Source: Cryptomeria japonica
Lineage: Eukaryota > Streptophyta > Pinopsida > Cupressales > Cupressaceae
Assembly: GCF_030272615.1 (NCBI RefSeq)
Contig: NC_081415.1
Coordinates: 626,943,740 to 627,007,739, forward strand
Direction of reading: 5' to 3'
DNA: 64,000 nt
In this document: in pieces, positions 47,388 to 59,658 of the stretch
How positions within the stretch are numbered: the first letter of the stretch is position 1
Layout: each line of letters opens with the position of its first letter
Made by a program: the position numbers and the translations under genes
The notes under the pieces: generated by a model
The model's input: the letters and a program-made list of their open reading frames with translations, nothing else
Databases searched by the model: none
Told to the model about the DNA's origin: nothing

Positions 47388-48604
47388 TCATTCACTCTCA
47401 ATTTATCCATCCACACATCTTATATATGAGATACAACATTAAAAACCTAATTAAGGGTCGACCAAAACAAAATAAGCAATATTACATAAAATAAGCCACC
47501 CAGACCTAAAATAATTAGATCAGTCCACTCCAGGGAAAAAAGGGAACCAAAACATATCACAATGCATCATTCCACAAATGATTTGGAAATATGCACACAC
47601 TAACACATACTCCAAAGGACATTACAAAGCGTAACGTGTAGATCTAATTAACCTATTGGCCATATAACTATTTATAATGCAAAATACTCCATGCAAATCT
47701 CCAAACACCAAGGTGAGACCCAAATAAGCATCTCAACACATATTCCTACCAAATAATATGATCCACTAAACCACAATGCAATCAACAACATATCCAGAGT
47801 GTACCAAAAGCATTTCAGACCACCCTGAATACATGATGACACAACCAACACCAAAAGAATGATTGGACCAACATCAATCTAGATAACCAAGCTCTGACAA
47901 AGCATATACAGACCAACATCCATCCAGATATCTAGGTTTGACATCAATGAAAAACATTCAATCATGCTATCAACAATCTTGAATAGTACACAACCCACTT
48001 TCAATCTGAGCAACACAAAGACATCTTAAGAACCACACTCATGAGGAAATCAAATTTTTTTTTCACAAAGTATATATTTCAAACCATGAATAAAATATTA
48101 AAATTTGGTTACAAATCTCTTTTTGGCAACTCTATTAGGGAACAAAGTGTTGGTGCTTTGTTTACTCAAAAATTTGAAGGTACCTCCTTGAGGATAGAGA
48201 TTGGTGACTCTGTATTTTGGAGTTTACACAAAATATTTTGGGTAGAAGAATTCTACTTTTATATCATGGCCTTGATTGCACCCTAGCCATGGGTAACTTA
48301 TTTTGAGCCTTAGGATTTGCCTTAATACACAACCTTTCATGCAAGATCGATAAAATATACTCTCAAGTCACATTGAATCCTTTATTGTTGCATGTGGGAT
48401 TCTTAGGGTTTTTGAAGATCTATGTGTTCACTTGTTTGTTGAATCCCTCATTGGTTTTGTTGTAGTTTGATTCAAACATTTGGATGATGAATGTATGATG
48501 AACTAGGGTATATTGAAAGACAAATTTCTCACAAGATTCAAGCTGATAGTTAATGTGGGTGGTATTTTATGTTACTTTTTCAAAATTCAAAAAGAAGAAA
48601 ATGA
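47388..48604. other. AT-rich stretch with no confident gene
   Basis: A short open frame at 48041-48286 shows no motif I recognise. The rest is AT-rich without clear repeats. Confidence 0.35.
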
Positions 48605-49670
48605 ATGTATGAGGGATATTGTAGACTAATTCAACCAATAATTGAGGTGAATTTTGTATCTAGTCAACACAACCTATTGTCTATTTTTGTTGAAACCTTG
48701 CATCTTGAATTCCAATGTCATTTCAAGCAAAACAAGGTATGTGATCTTGAAGTCACAAAACAAGAAACTATTAAAAATAAAAATGATTCATTGTTGTCTA
48801 TATGGTTCAACCAAGACAAGATTAGAGAAAATTTAAATGAAAAATATATAAATAATTGTTATGAGCAATCAAGAAGGGTAATTTGTCTACCTTGTATAGT
48901 TGAATGCACTAAACTCACAATTTTATTTTCAAAAGATTTTTGAACAAACGGTTCATGTGATTTAGAAATCAAATCTCGTGTTGAAGAAAGAGATAAAATA
49001 TATAATATACATTATGAGGAAAACTAAGATGATTTTGATAGTTTAACTGATGAAGATGATTATATTTCTTAGACACCATCAGTAAATTTGTTGATACCTT
49101 TTGTTTCAACAAGAAAAACTATTAGATAACCATTCGGTGATATAATCAACAAAGAAGGAAATAGAGAACATAATCCCTATACACCTACAGATATTGAGTC
49201 ATTTATCTTTGATGATATTGATGAACCAATAAAAAATATTGCATTAATAATAAGAATTAAAGGACAACTAGGTGAATAGAAAAATGAGAATCAAATGAAT
49301 GAGTTAATCAGATTCAATATATTATAAGTACCAAGTTCTTGTGAAACTTTTGAAGTCAGAGAGAATATTATCTTTAAACTCTTTGATGCCTCTAAATCAG
49401 ATCACATGAGTATATTTCTTCCTTCTTATAATGACAAGGAACTATATTAACCTTCTATTGAAAAATATATTTGAAGAGGTGGAAGATAATGAAAAATCGA
49501 AAAAAGAAAATGATGGGAAAAAGAGGGAAGATCAATTTGACATCAAATCAAATGATTTTGAATGTCATTTTTTCATATCTCAAGTTGGTTCTTAGAAGCC
49601 TTAGATGGCAGTTCCTTGCGTGGGGAAATAATTTTTTTTCTTTAATTATAGGTTATAGATGAAAAGTCTT
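48605..49670 (+). pseudogene. Unidentified decayed ORF
   Basis: A frame from about 48605 gives 112 residues (…FVETLHLEFQCHFKQNKVCD…ECTKLTILFSKDF). It goes on past several stops into an acidic stretch (DDFDSLTDEDDYIS) and TPTDIESFIFDDIDEP (near 49200). Near 49540-49604 it reads EDQFDIKSNDFECHFFISQVG followed by two TAG codons where Trp would fit. The composition looks protein-coding, but I do not recognise a family. The last ~90 bases lie in the part duplicated at 59375-59658. Confidence 0.4.
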
Positions 49671-49789
49671 CAATTGGGATTGATTTAAATCCAAATCAGC
49701 TTCAGACACAGTTGGTTCAAAATTATTTCCTCTCCATTAGTGATGAACTCATTCTAGATTCTACTTTATTTGAGGTAACATTGGTGGTA
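49514..49789. repeat. Flank sequence duplicated at 59375-59658
   Basis: From GGGAAAAAG to the LTR start, this non-LTR sequence also appears before the second LTR copy at 59659. The second copy is joined to copia pol at about 59374. The two copies differ at scattered sites and by small indels. Confidence 0.85.
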
Positions 49790-51064
49790 TGATGAAAGAA
49801 CAAGGATCCAGTCAACTACTGAGAGGGGGGGTGGGTGAATCAGTAGATAGAAAAACTGATAAATTTCACCAATCTCAAAATTAATCTCTCAAAGTAAATT
49901 TAGAACTATCAATGCAATATCACTGTCAAGCTAAACCGGTTGACTGTTACAACAAATTAACAGTAAAAAATTTGTAACTCACAAAATTCTAAATATTTTG
50001 ACTGACATAAGTAAAAATTCATTTCATATTGCTACCAGTTATCATGACTTATCAAAGTGGATTAAGTAGTTAAGCAAATCAACCATAGAAAACATAACAA
50101 CAAAAATATTCACCACTTGACACAATATTTTTGAGGTGGAAACCCAAATGGGAAAAACCACGGTGAGATGAGACTCACAAGATAACTATCTAAACTCTTC
50201 TAAAGTTCGCCCTATTAGGAGCCAAGCCTGTTAAAGCTTTTACAAAAATTCATGTTAAGAACAGATCCTGTTAGGGACCACCCGATTAAGGGATTGACTA
50301 TAATGCCTTGTTAGAAGCAATACCCTGTGAGGAGTAACCTTTGTAAAGGATTTAGAATCCAAGCTAATGGATCACCTTGTTAGAGGATTTGAATAGCACC
50401 AAGCTTGTTAGATCTTACCCGGTTAGGGGATTTCAATCTGTTGTAATTGTTAGAAAACAATAGGAGTTTGTTGATCTATTTGAATAGCACTACACTTGCT
50501 TGTTCAAATCATTTCCATGCTCCTATCTTCCTTTACTCAAACTACAGATACATCATCTGGTTCTGCAACCATACACTCATCTAAAACTTTGCCAACTCTA
50601 AAACTAAATAGCTCATCGACCTTATAAACAAATCAACTAGGTTGGTAACACAACAAAAACCTAATTCACATAGAGATTACAAACAAGTCGGTTTAAGTAT
50701 GACCATTGGATTACATAACAATATCTACACATCATTCAAGAAATCCTTGACCACTCCTTGATCATCTCTTCATTGAACTTAGTAACTCATTACGCACTTT
50801 GCATTACATGCAGTATACTTGCTCAATCCCAAGATAAAAACCATTACCTCAATGCGCCAAATACACTTTGAAACTCTCTTCATAAAATATGCATATGTGT
50901 CATAATAATTACCACTCATCATTAGATCATAAACCAATATAACCAATTCACCAAATTCAATCGATTAGGGTTTATCAAAACAATGGGTAGGGTTTACTAG
51001 TTTAACACTCCAATACTTAGCAATACCAGTTCACACCACAAACTTACCTACTAGTTACAATTTC

Positions 51065-52122
51065 TGTTGGTATTTTGGTATGGTTTTGTCATTGATGTCA
51101 ACACCTACTAATACACCTACTTTGGAGATCCAACAACATTCACCGGCAAGTAGTAAATTGTGCAACAGTTATTGGTATATGGTTCACCGGCATGATATAT
51201 TGTTCACAGGTACCTAGAATGATATGGAAGACACTTGATAATGCCGAAGACATCATGTCGACACTTTATTTTGAAGAAATAATCATTGGTATATTCATAT
51301 TTGCATATTTTCTTTTACCAGCAAATAGGTCCAGGTTATCTAGGGTTACACCGGCAAGTTTATCTTTTCCAAATCACCATGGCATGCTATGGAGATAATT
51401 TATTATTGTTGTAAATGCATTAAGTTGACATGTTCAATCGGTTATTGCATCGGATATTATATTGTATGTAAAATGTTTTTATTGTAATATCTTGTAGAGC
51501 CGACCTACTAAAATTGGTCTTAGGGTATGGTATAAATGTAAGATCTTATTTGTAAGATCAAGTGTGGAATGCGAAAAAGAATTAAGTGAAGGTATATGTT
51601 AGATCAAACAGGGATATACATGAAGACACCATTTGAAGGTGAAGTTAGGTTTTTGTAGAAGCATATCAACATTACACCGGTACTGAATCCAGCATATGAA
51701 GATGCTATCTTGTGCAGTACATTCTTATTGGATTTAACCATCCAACTGTAGTCAGTGTGACTCCCATTTTGTGATTGAGCGGTGAGCTCTAGGCTATTGG
51801 TCTTTCTGCATGTGCAGACCCCATTTATGTACACTTACTATCTATAGTAGTATTATCTGATTGTGGGTAAGGTTTCCCACCATGGTTTTTCCCCTTACAG
51901 GGTTCCAACATACAAATATTGGTGTTATGTGTTGTGGATGACTTTATGTTTATGTTTCATGCATTAATCCTTACCGGTATAGCAATTTACTGTTAAAACT
52001 ATCTACCGACATACTTAACTGGTTTATCGGTATTAAGCATTAAGTTGGTTAATAAGTTTTTGGTTTGAATTTATTTGACAACTGATTCACCCCCGCCTTT
52101 TAGTTGTCTCCGGGACCTAACA
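51065..52122 (+). repeat. 5' LTR (1058 bp)
   Basis: TGTTGGTATTTTGG to GACCTAACA. A TATA box (TATAAATG) lies at 51531. The G-run motif appears near the 3' end in complement (GATTCACCCCCGCC near 52084). Confidence 0.95.
51531..51538 (+). promoter_or_regulatory. TATA box of the copia LTR
   Basis: TATAAATG at this place is kept in the 3' LTR (near 57110) and in the reversed LTR at 14051-15107, so it is likely the core promoter of the family. Start-site position is not known. Confidence 0.65.
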
Positions 52123-52123
52123 A

Positions 52124-52138
52124 TTGTTATTAGAGCCT
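52124..52138 (+). other. Primer-binding site (initiator Met tRNA type)
   Basis: TTGTTATTAGAGCC one base after the LTR resembles the usual copia PBS TGGTATCAGAGCC. It differs at two or three places, consistent with decay. Confidence 0.7.
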
Positions 52139-52177
52139 AGTCCTCTTTTGCAAAAGTTAACAACTTGAGGAGATCCA

Positions 52178-55100
52178 ATGTCTACTAATTATTTCAGGAA
52201 GGACAGTCCTAAACTTGATGGAACTAACTATGGGATATGGAAGATCAAAATGGAGACACGTCTGAATTGCATTGGTAAAGACATCTGGGAAGTTACTAAG
52301 AATGGTTATACTGCTGTTGTAGCTGGTCAGACTGCTCCAACTACTTTAGCCAAAGATGAAGAGAATGATTGCAAAGCAAGAGAAGCACTTTTGAGTGCAT
52401 TATCATATCAACAAATCATGGGATTATCAGATAGGTCTACTACTAAATCTATTTGGGATCATTTGGAAACACTAAATGAAGGAGATTCCACAGTCAAGAT
52501 TGCAAAACTTGAAAGCTTCCGAGTCAGGTATGAACATTTGAAAATGGAAGAAGATGAAATGATTTCTGCTTTTATGGAAAGAGTAAATGAAATTGTTTTG
52601 GGTATTAAATGTTGTGGAGTAACCTTGAGTGAGGATGAAATTGTTTCAAAAATCTTAAGAGGTTTTCCATCGGCATATAAAATGAAGGTTATTGCTATAA
52701 ATGAGTTAAGAACAATGCCTAATACATCAGTAACTAGGGATACATTGATTGGAAAACTTTCAGCCTTTGAAATTGAGGAATTTGGTCCTGTTGCTATAAA
52801 GACTGATTTGGCCTTTAAAGCATCAACATCATCTACTCCATTATTTGACAAATCAGACTGGAGAGCCTTTTATGCAAGAGAACTTGAAGAATCCAAAAGG
52901 GAGAATGAAGAGCTTGAAGCACTATTTGCAAGGAAAATGCCAAAAGGTCCAATTGGAAGTAAGTATGAAGCTAAAGCACCCTTTAAATGTTTTAACTGCA
53001 ATAAGATTGGTCATATGGCTTCAAGATGCCCTGATAGACATGCTAGACTAAGAGAAGAAGCTAGAATAACATACAAGCCTAATCCTGAATATCAGAGATA
53101 CGGATTTAAAAAGAACAAAGACAAATCTTGTTACATTGCTGATGAAGGTGTGACTGATGATTTTGATGAGGATCTAGCAGACAATGGATGGGTTTTTGTT
53201 GCTATAACAGAAGATCAACCGACACCTACTGCTCAACCGGTAGAACAAGCCCTAGCAGCTAAAGTTGAAGCAAAGGATGAATGGATTATTGACTCAGGAT
53301 GCTCACATCATATGACTAGAGACAAAGGTAAATTCTTGAACTTTCAAGAATATAATTGAGGTTTAGTAAGATTTGGAGATGACAAAGCCTGTTCAATCAA
53401 AGGTAAGGGTTCAATATCTCTTGATGGTAAACATAACACTAACAATGTCTACTATGTTGAAGGATTAAAGCATAATCTTTTAAGTGTTGGTCAATTAGTT
53501 GAGAAGGGATTTCAGTTACAATTTAAAAGTGGAAAATGCAAAATCATGAATAGAACTGGTTTGGAAATTGCAACCGGTAATCAGACTAGAGGCAATATCT
53601 TTCATTTGAATAATAGTGAAAAGGCATGCTTAATTGCACATATAGATGAAAGTTGGTTATGGCATAAGAGACTATGTCATGTAAACTTTGATTGCATAGT
53701 AAAAATCAGTACTTCTAAGGCAGTCAGAGATCTACCTAAAATTGTGAAACCTTAGGATACAATTTGTAAGGAATGTCAATTTGGAAAACAAGTTAGAGCT
53801 AGTTTCAAAAGTATTCCAGAAAAATCCAATAATGCTCTTGATTTAATTCACACTGATTTATGTGGTCCAGCCAGAACTAGAAGCTTACAAGGTGATAGAT
53901 ATTTCATGCTAATTATTGATGATTATTCTAGAATGTGTTGGGTTACTTTTCTCAGAGAGAAGTCAGAAGCACTTGGCAAGTTCAAACTATTCAAAGCAAT
54001 GGTTGAAAATGAAACCATTAAGAAAATCAAATGTTTAAGATCAGATCAAGGAGGAGAATTCACATTTAAGGACTTTAATACATTATGTGAAGTGAATGGA
54101 ATCAAAAGACAGTTATCAACACCTTGGACACCATAGCAGAATGGAGTTGTTGAAAGGAAAAATAGAACTATCTTGGATGCAGCTAGAAGTATGTTATCAA
54201 AAGCAAATCTGCCACATGTGTATTAGAGAGAGGCAGTTAGCACTATTGTCTATACATTCAACAAAGTTCACATCAAAGGTGAGACCGGTAAGACCCCTCA
54301 TGAACTATGGTTTGGTAATACTCCTACTCTTAAGTATTTCAAAATTTTTGGAAGTAAATGTTATATTAGAAGAGATGAGTATATTGGCAAATTTGATCCT
54401 AGAAGTGATGAAGGAATATTTCTTGGTTATTCATGTAAGAGCAAGGCATATAGATGTTTTAATAAAAGATTGTAGAAAATAGTTGAAAGTACAAATGTAA
54501 AGATTGATGAACAATTCAGAGGAACTTCAAGGTATATAGACTCTGAACTGGCAACAAAAATTGTGACAAATGAACCTATACTGAATCCACCGGTACAGAA
54601 TGAAGATCCAGTTACCCCGGTATCATCAGAAGATTCCACAATAATTGAAGAACAACAGTAAATTAAGACACCCTGGTATGTAAGATTGAATCATTCTGAA
54701 GATCAGATAATTGGAAACAAATTCAAAGGAGTTATGACAAGAGGAAGATTGGCAAATGAAGAGGTATGTCTTATTTCTCAAATTGAACCATCATCTATTA
54801 ATGAGGCATGTGAAGATAAATTTTGGATTAAAGCTATGGAAGAAGAATTAGGACAAATTGAGAAAAATAATACTTGGACATTAGTTCCCCAACCTAAAGA
54901 TAAAAATGTAATTGGAACTAAATGGGTATTTAGAAAAAAACTTAATGAAGATGGTAAGGTTGTCAGAAATAAAGCAAGACTAGTGTGTAAGGGATATTCT
55001 CAGAAAGATGGAGTTGATTACAATGAAACCTTTGCACTGGTAGCCAGAATTGAGGTAGTTAGATTATTCTTGGCTTTTGCAGCTCACAAGGATTACAAAG

Positions 55101-56320
55101 TTTATCAAATGGGCATTAAATGTGCATTTTTGAATGGAGATCTTGAAGAAGAAGTATATATTGAATAACTTGATGGATTTTCTTTGACAGATGACAATGA
55201 TATGGTTTGCAAGTTAAGAAAAGCTCTGTATGGATTGAAACAAGCCCCAAGAGCTTGGTATGCAAGGTTGGATAAGTATCTTTTAAACATTGGTTTTACT
55301 AAAGGAAATGCAGATAGCAATTTATACTACAAAGTAACTAATGATGACATCTTGATTATTGAAGTATTTGTTGATGATATAATCTTTGGAGGAGAAGATG
55401 GATTATGTAAGGAATTTTCTCTTGAAATGCAGCAAGAATTTGAAATGTCTATGATTGGAGAAATAAAATTCTTCTTAGGTTTGCAAATTTCTCAGACTGA
55501 TAAAGGTATATTTTTGAGTCAATCCAAGTACTTGAAAGAATTACTAAAGAAATTTGGGATGGAGAACTCTAAACCAGTAAGCACACCTATGACTACAAAT
55601 GACAAATTATCTCAAAGGGATGAATCTACACCTGTTAATCCAACTAGATACAAATCTATGATAGGAGGTTTACTGTATTTAACACAAACTAGGCCTGATA
55701 TTATGAATACAGTATGTATTGTTTCTAGATTTCAGAGTAATCCTAGGGAAAATCATGAATCAGTAGTAAAAAGGATTTTCCGGTACTTACAAGGCATGAC
55801 AAATCTTGGATTATGGTATCCTAAAGATGAAAATTTTGATCTATATGCATACACATATGCAAATTGGGTAGGAGATATAGATGATAGAAAGAGAACCACT
55901 GGAGGAGCATTCTTTCTTGGAAAGAGATTAGTTTCTTGTTTGAGTAAGAAACAGAGTTGTACATCTTTATCAATAGCTGAATCAGAATATGTTGCAGCAA
56001 CAACAAACTGTACACAAGTATTATGGCTTAAGCAAATGTTGAAAGACATAAAGGTAAAATGCAAGGAACCTATTACTATATACTGTGATAACACTGCAAC
56101 AATTGATATATCTAAGAATCTGGTATTACACTCTAAAACAAAACATGTTTCTATCAAACTGAATTTTCTAAGGGAAAAAGTTGAAGAAAAGGAGATAAAA
56201 CTAGTTTATGTGAATACTAAAGAATAGCTTGCAGATATTTTCACAAAACCTTTGCCTAAGGAGACTTTTGAGTATCTCAGAGATCCACTTGGAGTCATAC
56301 CACCACCGGTAGAGACTTAG
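52178..56320 (+). pseudogene. Copia Gag-Pol (Sirevirus-like), one frame with eight stops
   Basis: The whole 1380-codon polyprotein stays in one frame with no frameshift. Gag begins MSTNYFRKDSPKLDGTNYG, with a CCHC knuckle CFNCNKIGHMASRC (52988-53030). Protease is WIIDSGCSHHMT with its Asp at 53291. Integrase (about 53640-54230) has HKRLCHVNFD, DLIHTDLCGP and a QNGVVERKN-type motif. Reverse transcriptase has FVDDIIFGG near 55368. RNase H runs to about 56280. Stops: TGA 53357; TAG 53753, 54134, 54224, 54473 and 56225; TAA 54659 and 55166. At 54134, 55166 and 56225 the family has Gln, and at 54224 Trp. All eight can be explained by C-to-T changes on one strand or the other. True end is TAG at 56318. 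Confidence 0.95.
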
Positions 56321-56435
56321 ATAGTTGATGATTGTCATCAACCGACAGAATTAAATGAACAAATCTTTTATTCCGGTATGGAGTAGTTGGTATTTTGTAT
56401 GAACTTGACTTTTTGTGACTTTGGCATTTGATGTC

Positions 56436-56643
56436 AAAGAGGGAGAGATATCTATGGAAAAACACATTATCCTTTTGGGAGAGATTTTGAAAAACACATT
56501 TAAGGAGAAATTGGTATGAGAGATTGGTATTGTCACTCCCAGGGGGAGAAATGGAGATTGTTGGTTTTTATATTTGGCATTTCTGTTTTGGCACTTTGAT
56601 GTTTTTTCCATTTTGTGTTGCCATCAATGCCAAAGGGGGAGAT
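56436..56643 (+). other. Multiple polypurine tracts
   Basis: AAAGAGGGAGAGA (56436-56448), AGGGGGAGAAA (56541-56551) and AAAGGGGGAGAT (56632-56643). The last touches the 3' LTR and is the functional candidate. Repeated tracts before the 3' LTR are a known feature of Sireviruses. Confidence 0.8.
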
Positions 56644-57709
56644 TGTTGGTATTTTGGTATGGTTTTGTCATTGATGTCAACACCTACTAATACACCTACT
56701 TTGGAGATCCAGCAACATTCACCGGCAAGTAGTAAATTGTGCAACAGTTACTGGTATATAGTTCACCAACAGGATATATTGTTCACCGGTACCTGGAATG
56801 ATATGGAAGACACTTGATAATGTTGAAGACATCATGTCGACACTTTATTTTGAAGAAATAATCATTTGTATATTCATATTTGCATATTTGCTTTTACCGG
56901 CAAATAGGTCTAGGTTATCTAGGGTTACACCGGCAAGTTTATATTTTCCAAATCAGCATGGCACGCTATGGAGATGATTTATTATTGTTGTAAATGCATT
57001 AAGCCAACATGTTCAATCGGTTATTGTATCGGATATTATATTGTATGTAAAATGTTTTTATTGTAATATCTTGTAGAGCCGACCTACTAAAATTGGTCTT
57101 AGGGTATGGTATAAATGTAAGATCTTATTTGTAAGATCAAGTGTGGAATGCGAAAAAGAATTAAGTGAAGGTATATGTTAGATCAAACAGGGATATACAT
57201 GAAGACATCATTTGAAGGTGAAGTTAGGTTTTTGTAGAAGGATATCAGCATTACACCAGTACTGAATCCAGCATATGAAGATGTTATCTTGTGCAGTACA
57301 TTCTTATTGGATTTAACCATCCAACTATAGTCAGTGTGACTCCCATTTTGTGATTGAGCAGTGAGATCTAGATCTAGGCTATTGGTCTTTCTGCATGTGC
57401 AGACCCCATTTATGGACATTTACTATCTGCAATAGTATTATTTGATTATGGGTAAGGTTTCCCACCGTGGTTTTTCCCATTACAGGGTTTCCACGTACAA
57501 ATATTGGTGTCATGTGTTGTGGATGACTTTATGTTTATGTTTCATGCATTAATCCTTACCAGTATAGCAATTTACTATTAAAACTATCTACCGGCATACT
57601 TAACTGGTTTACCAGTATTAAGCATTAAGTTGGTTAATAAGTTTTTGGTTTGAATTTATTTGACAACTGATTCACCCCCCCCCCTCTCAGTTGTCTCCAG
57701 GACCTAACA
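56644..57709 (+). repeat. 3' LTR (1066 bp)
   Basis: Partner of 51065-52122. It has a longer C-run near its 3' end (TTCACCCCCCCCCCTCTCAG near 57671), which accounts for part of the length difference. Confidence 0.95.
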
Positions 57710-57833
57710 ATTTCCTTTCACTAGCTCTTCCTACCGGTTACAAAATAACATTACAACAATATCATTACCAGTTAAATTGACATCAATGACAACATAATAT
57801 TTCATTAATGCAATCTTCATGCAAATTCCAACA

Positions 57834-59374
57834 ATCTCCCCCTTTGGCATTGATGGCAATACAAATATCAATACCGTTGATTGTTGTGATTGTGAATAGG
57901 AATCCTGGTTTACATTTTACCATGTACTCTCCTTGTCTTCAGCTTGTCATTGGTTCTTCTCCCATAATCACATAGTTCTTCTTCCTTTTTGACAACAATG
58001 CCAAATTGAAAGTAAAACATGCAATGTAAAACTTCACTGTTCAGCATCAACAACCTGCAACTTGATGCTCCCCCTATGGAATAACTCCACTCCTACACCA
58101 ATCCTATTGTAAAATTTTGCAAGTAGCTCTGGGACTGATGTACTCTATATCATGCTCAATTTACCTCATGAAGGGGTACAAACCCTACCTAACTTCTAAG
58201 ATACTCAAAAGTAGACTTAGGCAGAGGTTTAGTAAAGATATCTGTAAGTTGCTTCTTGGTAGAAACATGCTCCAAGATCACATATTTACTCTGCATTTTT
58301 TCCCTCAATAAATGATACTTCAATTCAATATGCTTGGTTCGTGCATGCAAGACAAGGCTCTTTGAAATATTTATGGCACTAATATTGTCAAATAAGATCT
58401 TTACAGGTTCTATAAACTTCATCATAAAACCTTCTAAAATGTGCCTCATCCATATAGCCTGGGTACAATTCATATAAGCTGCAACATACTCAGCTTCAGC
58501 AGTAGACTGTGAAATACAAATCTGCTTCTTTCTACTCCATGAAACAAGTCTTCCTCCCAGAAAGAATGATCCACCGGTTGTGCTTTTCCTATCATCAACA
58601 TTACCTGCCTAGTCTGCATCTGTGTACACCTTCAAATCAAAGTTTCCTTCATATGGATACCACAATCCATAGTCAACAGTACCTTTCAAATATCTAAAAA
58701 TCCTCTTGGTTGCTATCAAATATATTTCCTTCGGATTCTTTTGATATATAGCAACTAGACCAACTGCATGAGCTATATCTAGTCTACTGTGAACAACATA
58801 GTGCAATTTTCCAATCATTGACCCGTACTCCTTCTCATCAACAGATGTGGCCTCATCTTCCTTAGACAACTTACAACCTATAACCATTGGTGTCCCAACT
58901 AGATTACAGTCACTCATACCAAATTTCTTTAATACCTCCTTCACATACTTAGACTATGTAATGAAAATACCACTCTTCATTTGCTGTATTTGCAAACCTA
59001 TGAAATTTTTTATCTCTCCAACTAGAGACATTTCAAACTCATTTTTCATTTCATTTTCAAAGTCATTGCTCGTCATCATTCTCTCCAAATATGATATCTA
59101 CAAACACTTCACTAACCAGTATCTTATCTCCTTCAGATTTGAGGTATATGTTGCCATCTTCACTAGTTCTCTAAAAACCTATCTTCATCAGGTGTGAATG
59201 AAGCCTTTCATACCATGCTCTCGGTGCTTGCTTTAATCCATATAATTCCTTATGCAACTTACATACCATGTCTTTCTCATCAGTCAGAGCATAACCATCA
59301 GGCTGCTCAATGTATACGTCTTCCAGTATTCCATTCAAAAATCTTGACTTTACATCCATCTGGTATACTTTGAA
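57834..59374 (-). pseudogene. Copia pol 3' half of the outer element
   Basis: Minus-strand pieces: RT ([26 protein letters not shown] at 59270-59359, with [21 protein letters not shown]), KLHYVVHSRLDIAHA (about 58800), GTVDYGLWYPY (about 58670), then RNase H (AINISKSLVLHARTKHIELKYHLL) to about 58190. A frameshift lies near 59090. TAG stops fall at expected Trp (near 58612, before AGNVDD) and Gln (near 58955, before SKY) positions. The sequence ends abruptly inside RT at about 59374, where unrelated flank DNA begins. Confidence 0.88.
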
Positions 59375-59658
59375 TTGCTTTTATGGGAAAAAGGGAAGAT
59401 CAATTTGACATCAAATCAAATGATTTTGAATGTCATTTTTTTCATATCTCAAGTTGGTGCTTAGAAGCCTTGGATGGTGGTTCCTTGCATGGGGAAATAA
59501 TTTTTTTACCTTCATTATAGGTTATAGATGAAAAGTCTTCAATTGGGATTGATTTAAACCCAAATTGGCTTCAGACACAGTTGGTTCAAAATTATTTCCT
59601 CTCCATTAGTGATGAACTCATTCTAGATTCTACTTTATTTGAGGTAACATTGGTGGTA
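59375..59658. repeat. Second copy of the 49514-49789 flank
   Basis: Near-identical to 49514-49789, and like it lies directly before an LTR start (TGATGAAAGAAC). Here the codon at 59471-59473 is TGG, while the matching codon at 49602-49604 is TAG. Its left edge is fused to copia RT sequence. Confidence 0.85.

Larger units (their letters stand above)
51065..57709 (+). mobile_element. Sirevirus-like Ty1/copia element, complete but inactivated (6,645 bp)
   Basis: LTRs at 51065-52122 and 56644-57709, a TSD ATTTC on both sides (51060-51064 and 57710-57714), a PBS, a full-length Gag-Pol frame and three polypurine candidates. It sits inside an LTR of another copia element. It is the same family as the deletion derivative at 14051-16102. 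LTR divergence is clear (about eight changes in the first 170 bases), so it is not a recent insertion. Confidence 0.95.
49790..57833 (-). repeat. LTR of a minus-strand copia element, split by the 51065-57709 insertion
   Basis: Pieces 49790-51064 and 57710-57833 make one LTR of about 1394 bp once the inserted element and one TSD copy are removed. It starts TGATGAAAGAAC and ends TTCCAACA. The junction matches the uninterrupted copy at 59659-61064 (GGTTACAATTTCCTTTCAC). It is followed by TCTCCCCCTTTGG at 57835, a reversed polypurine tract. Confidence 0.88.

Noticed and set aside
47598-47613. CACTAACACAT near 47598, similar to the CACTA terminus
   Set aside because: Only 11 bases match, it points away from the hairpin-rich region and no inner repeat follows. 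Coincidence is likely.
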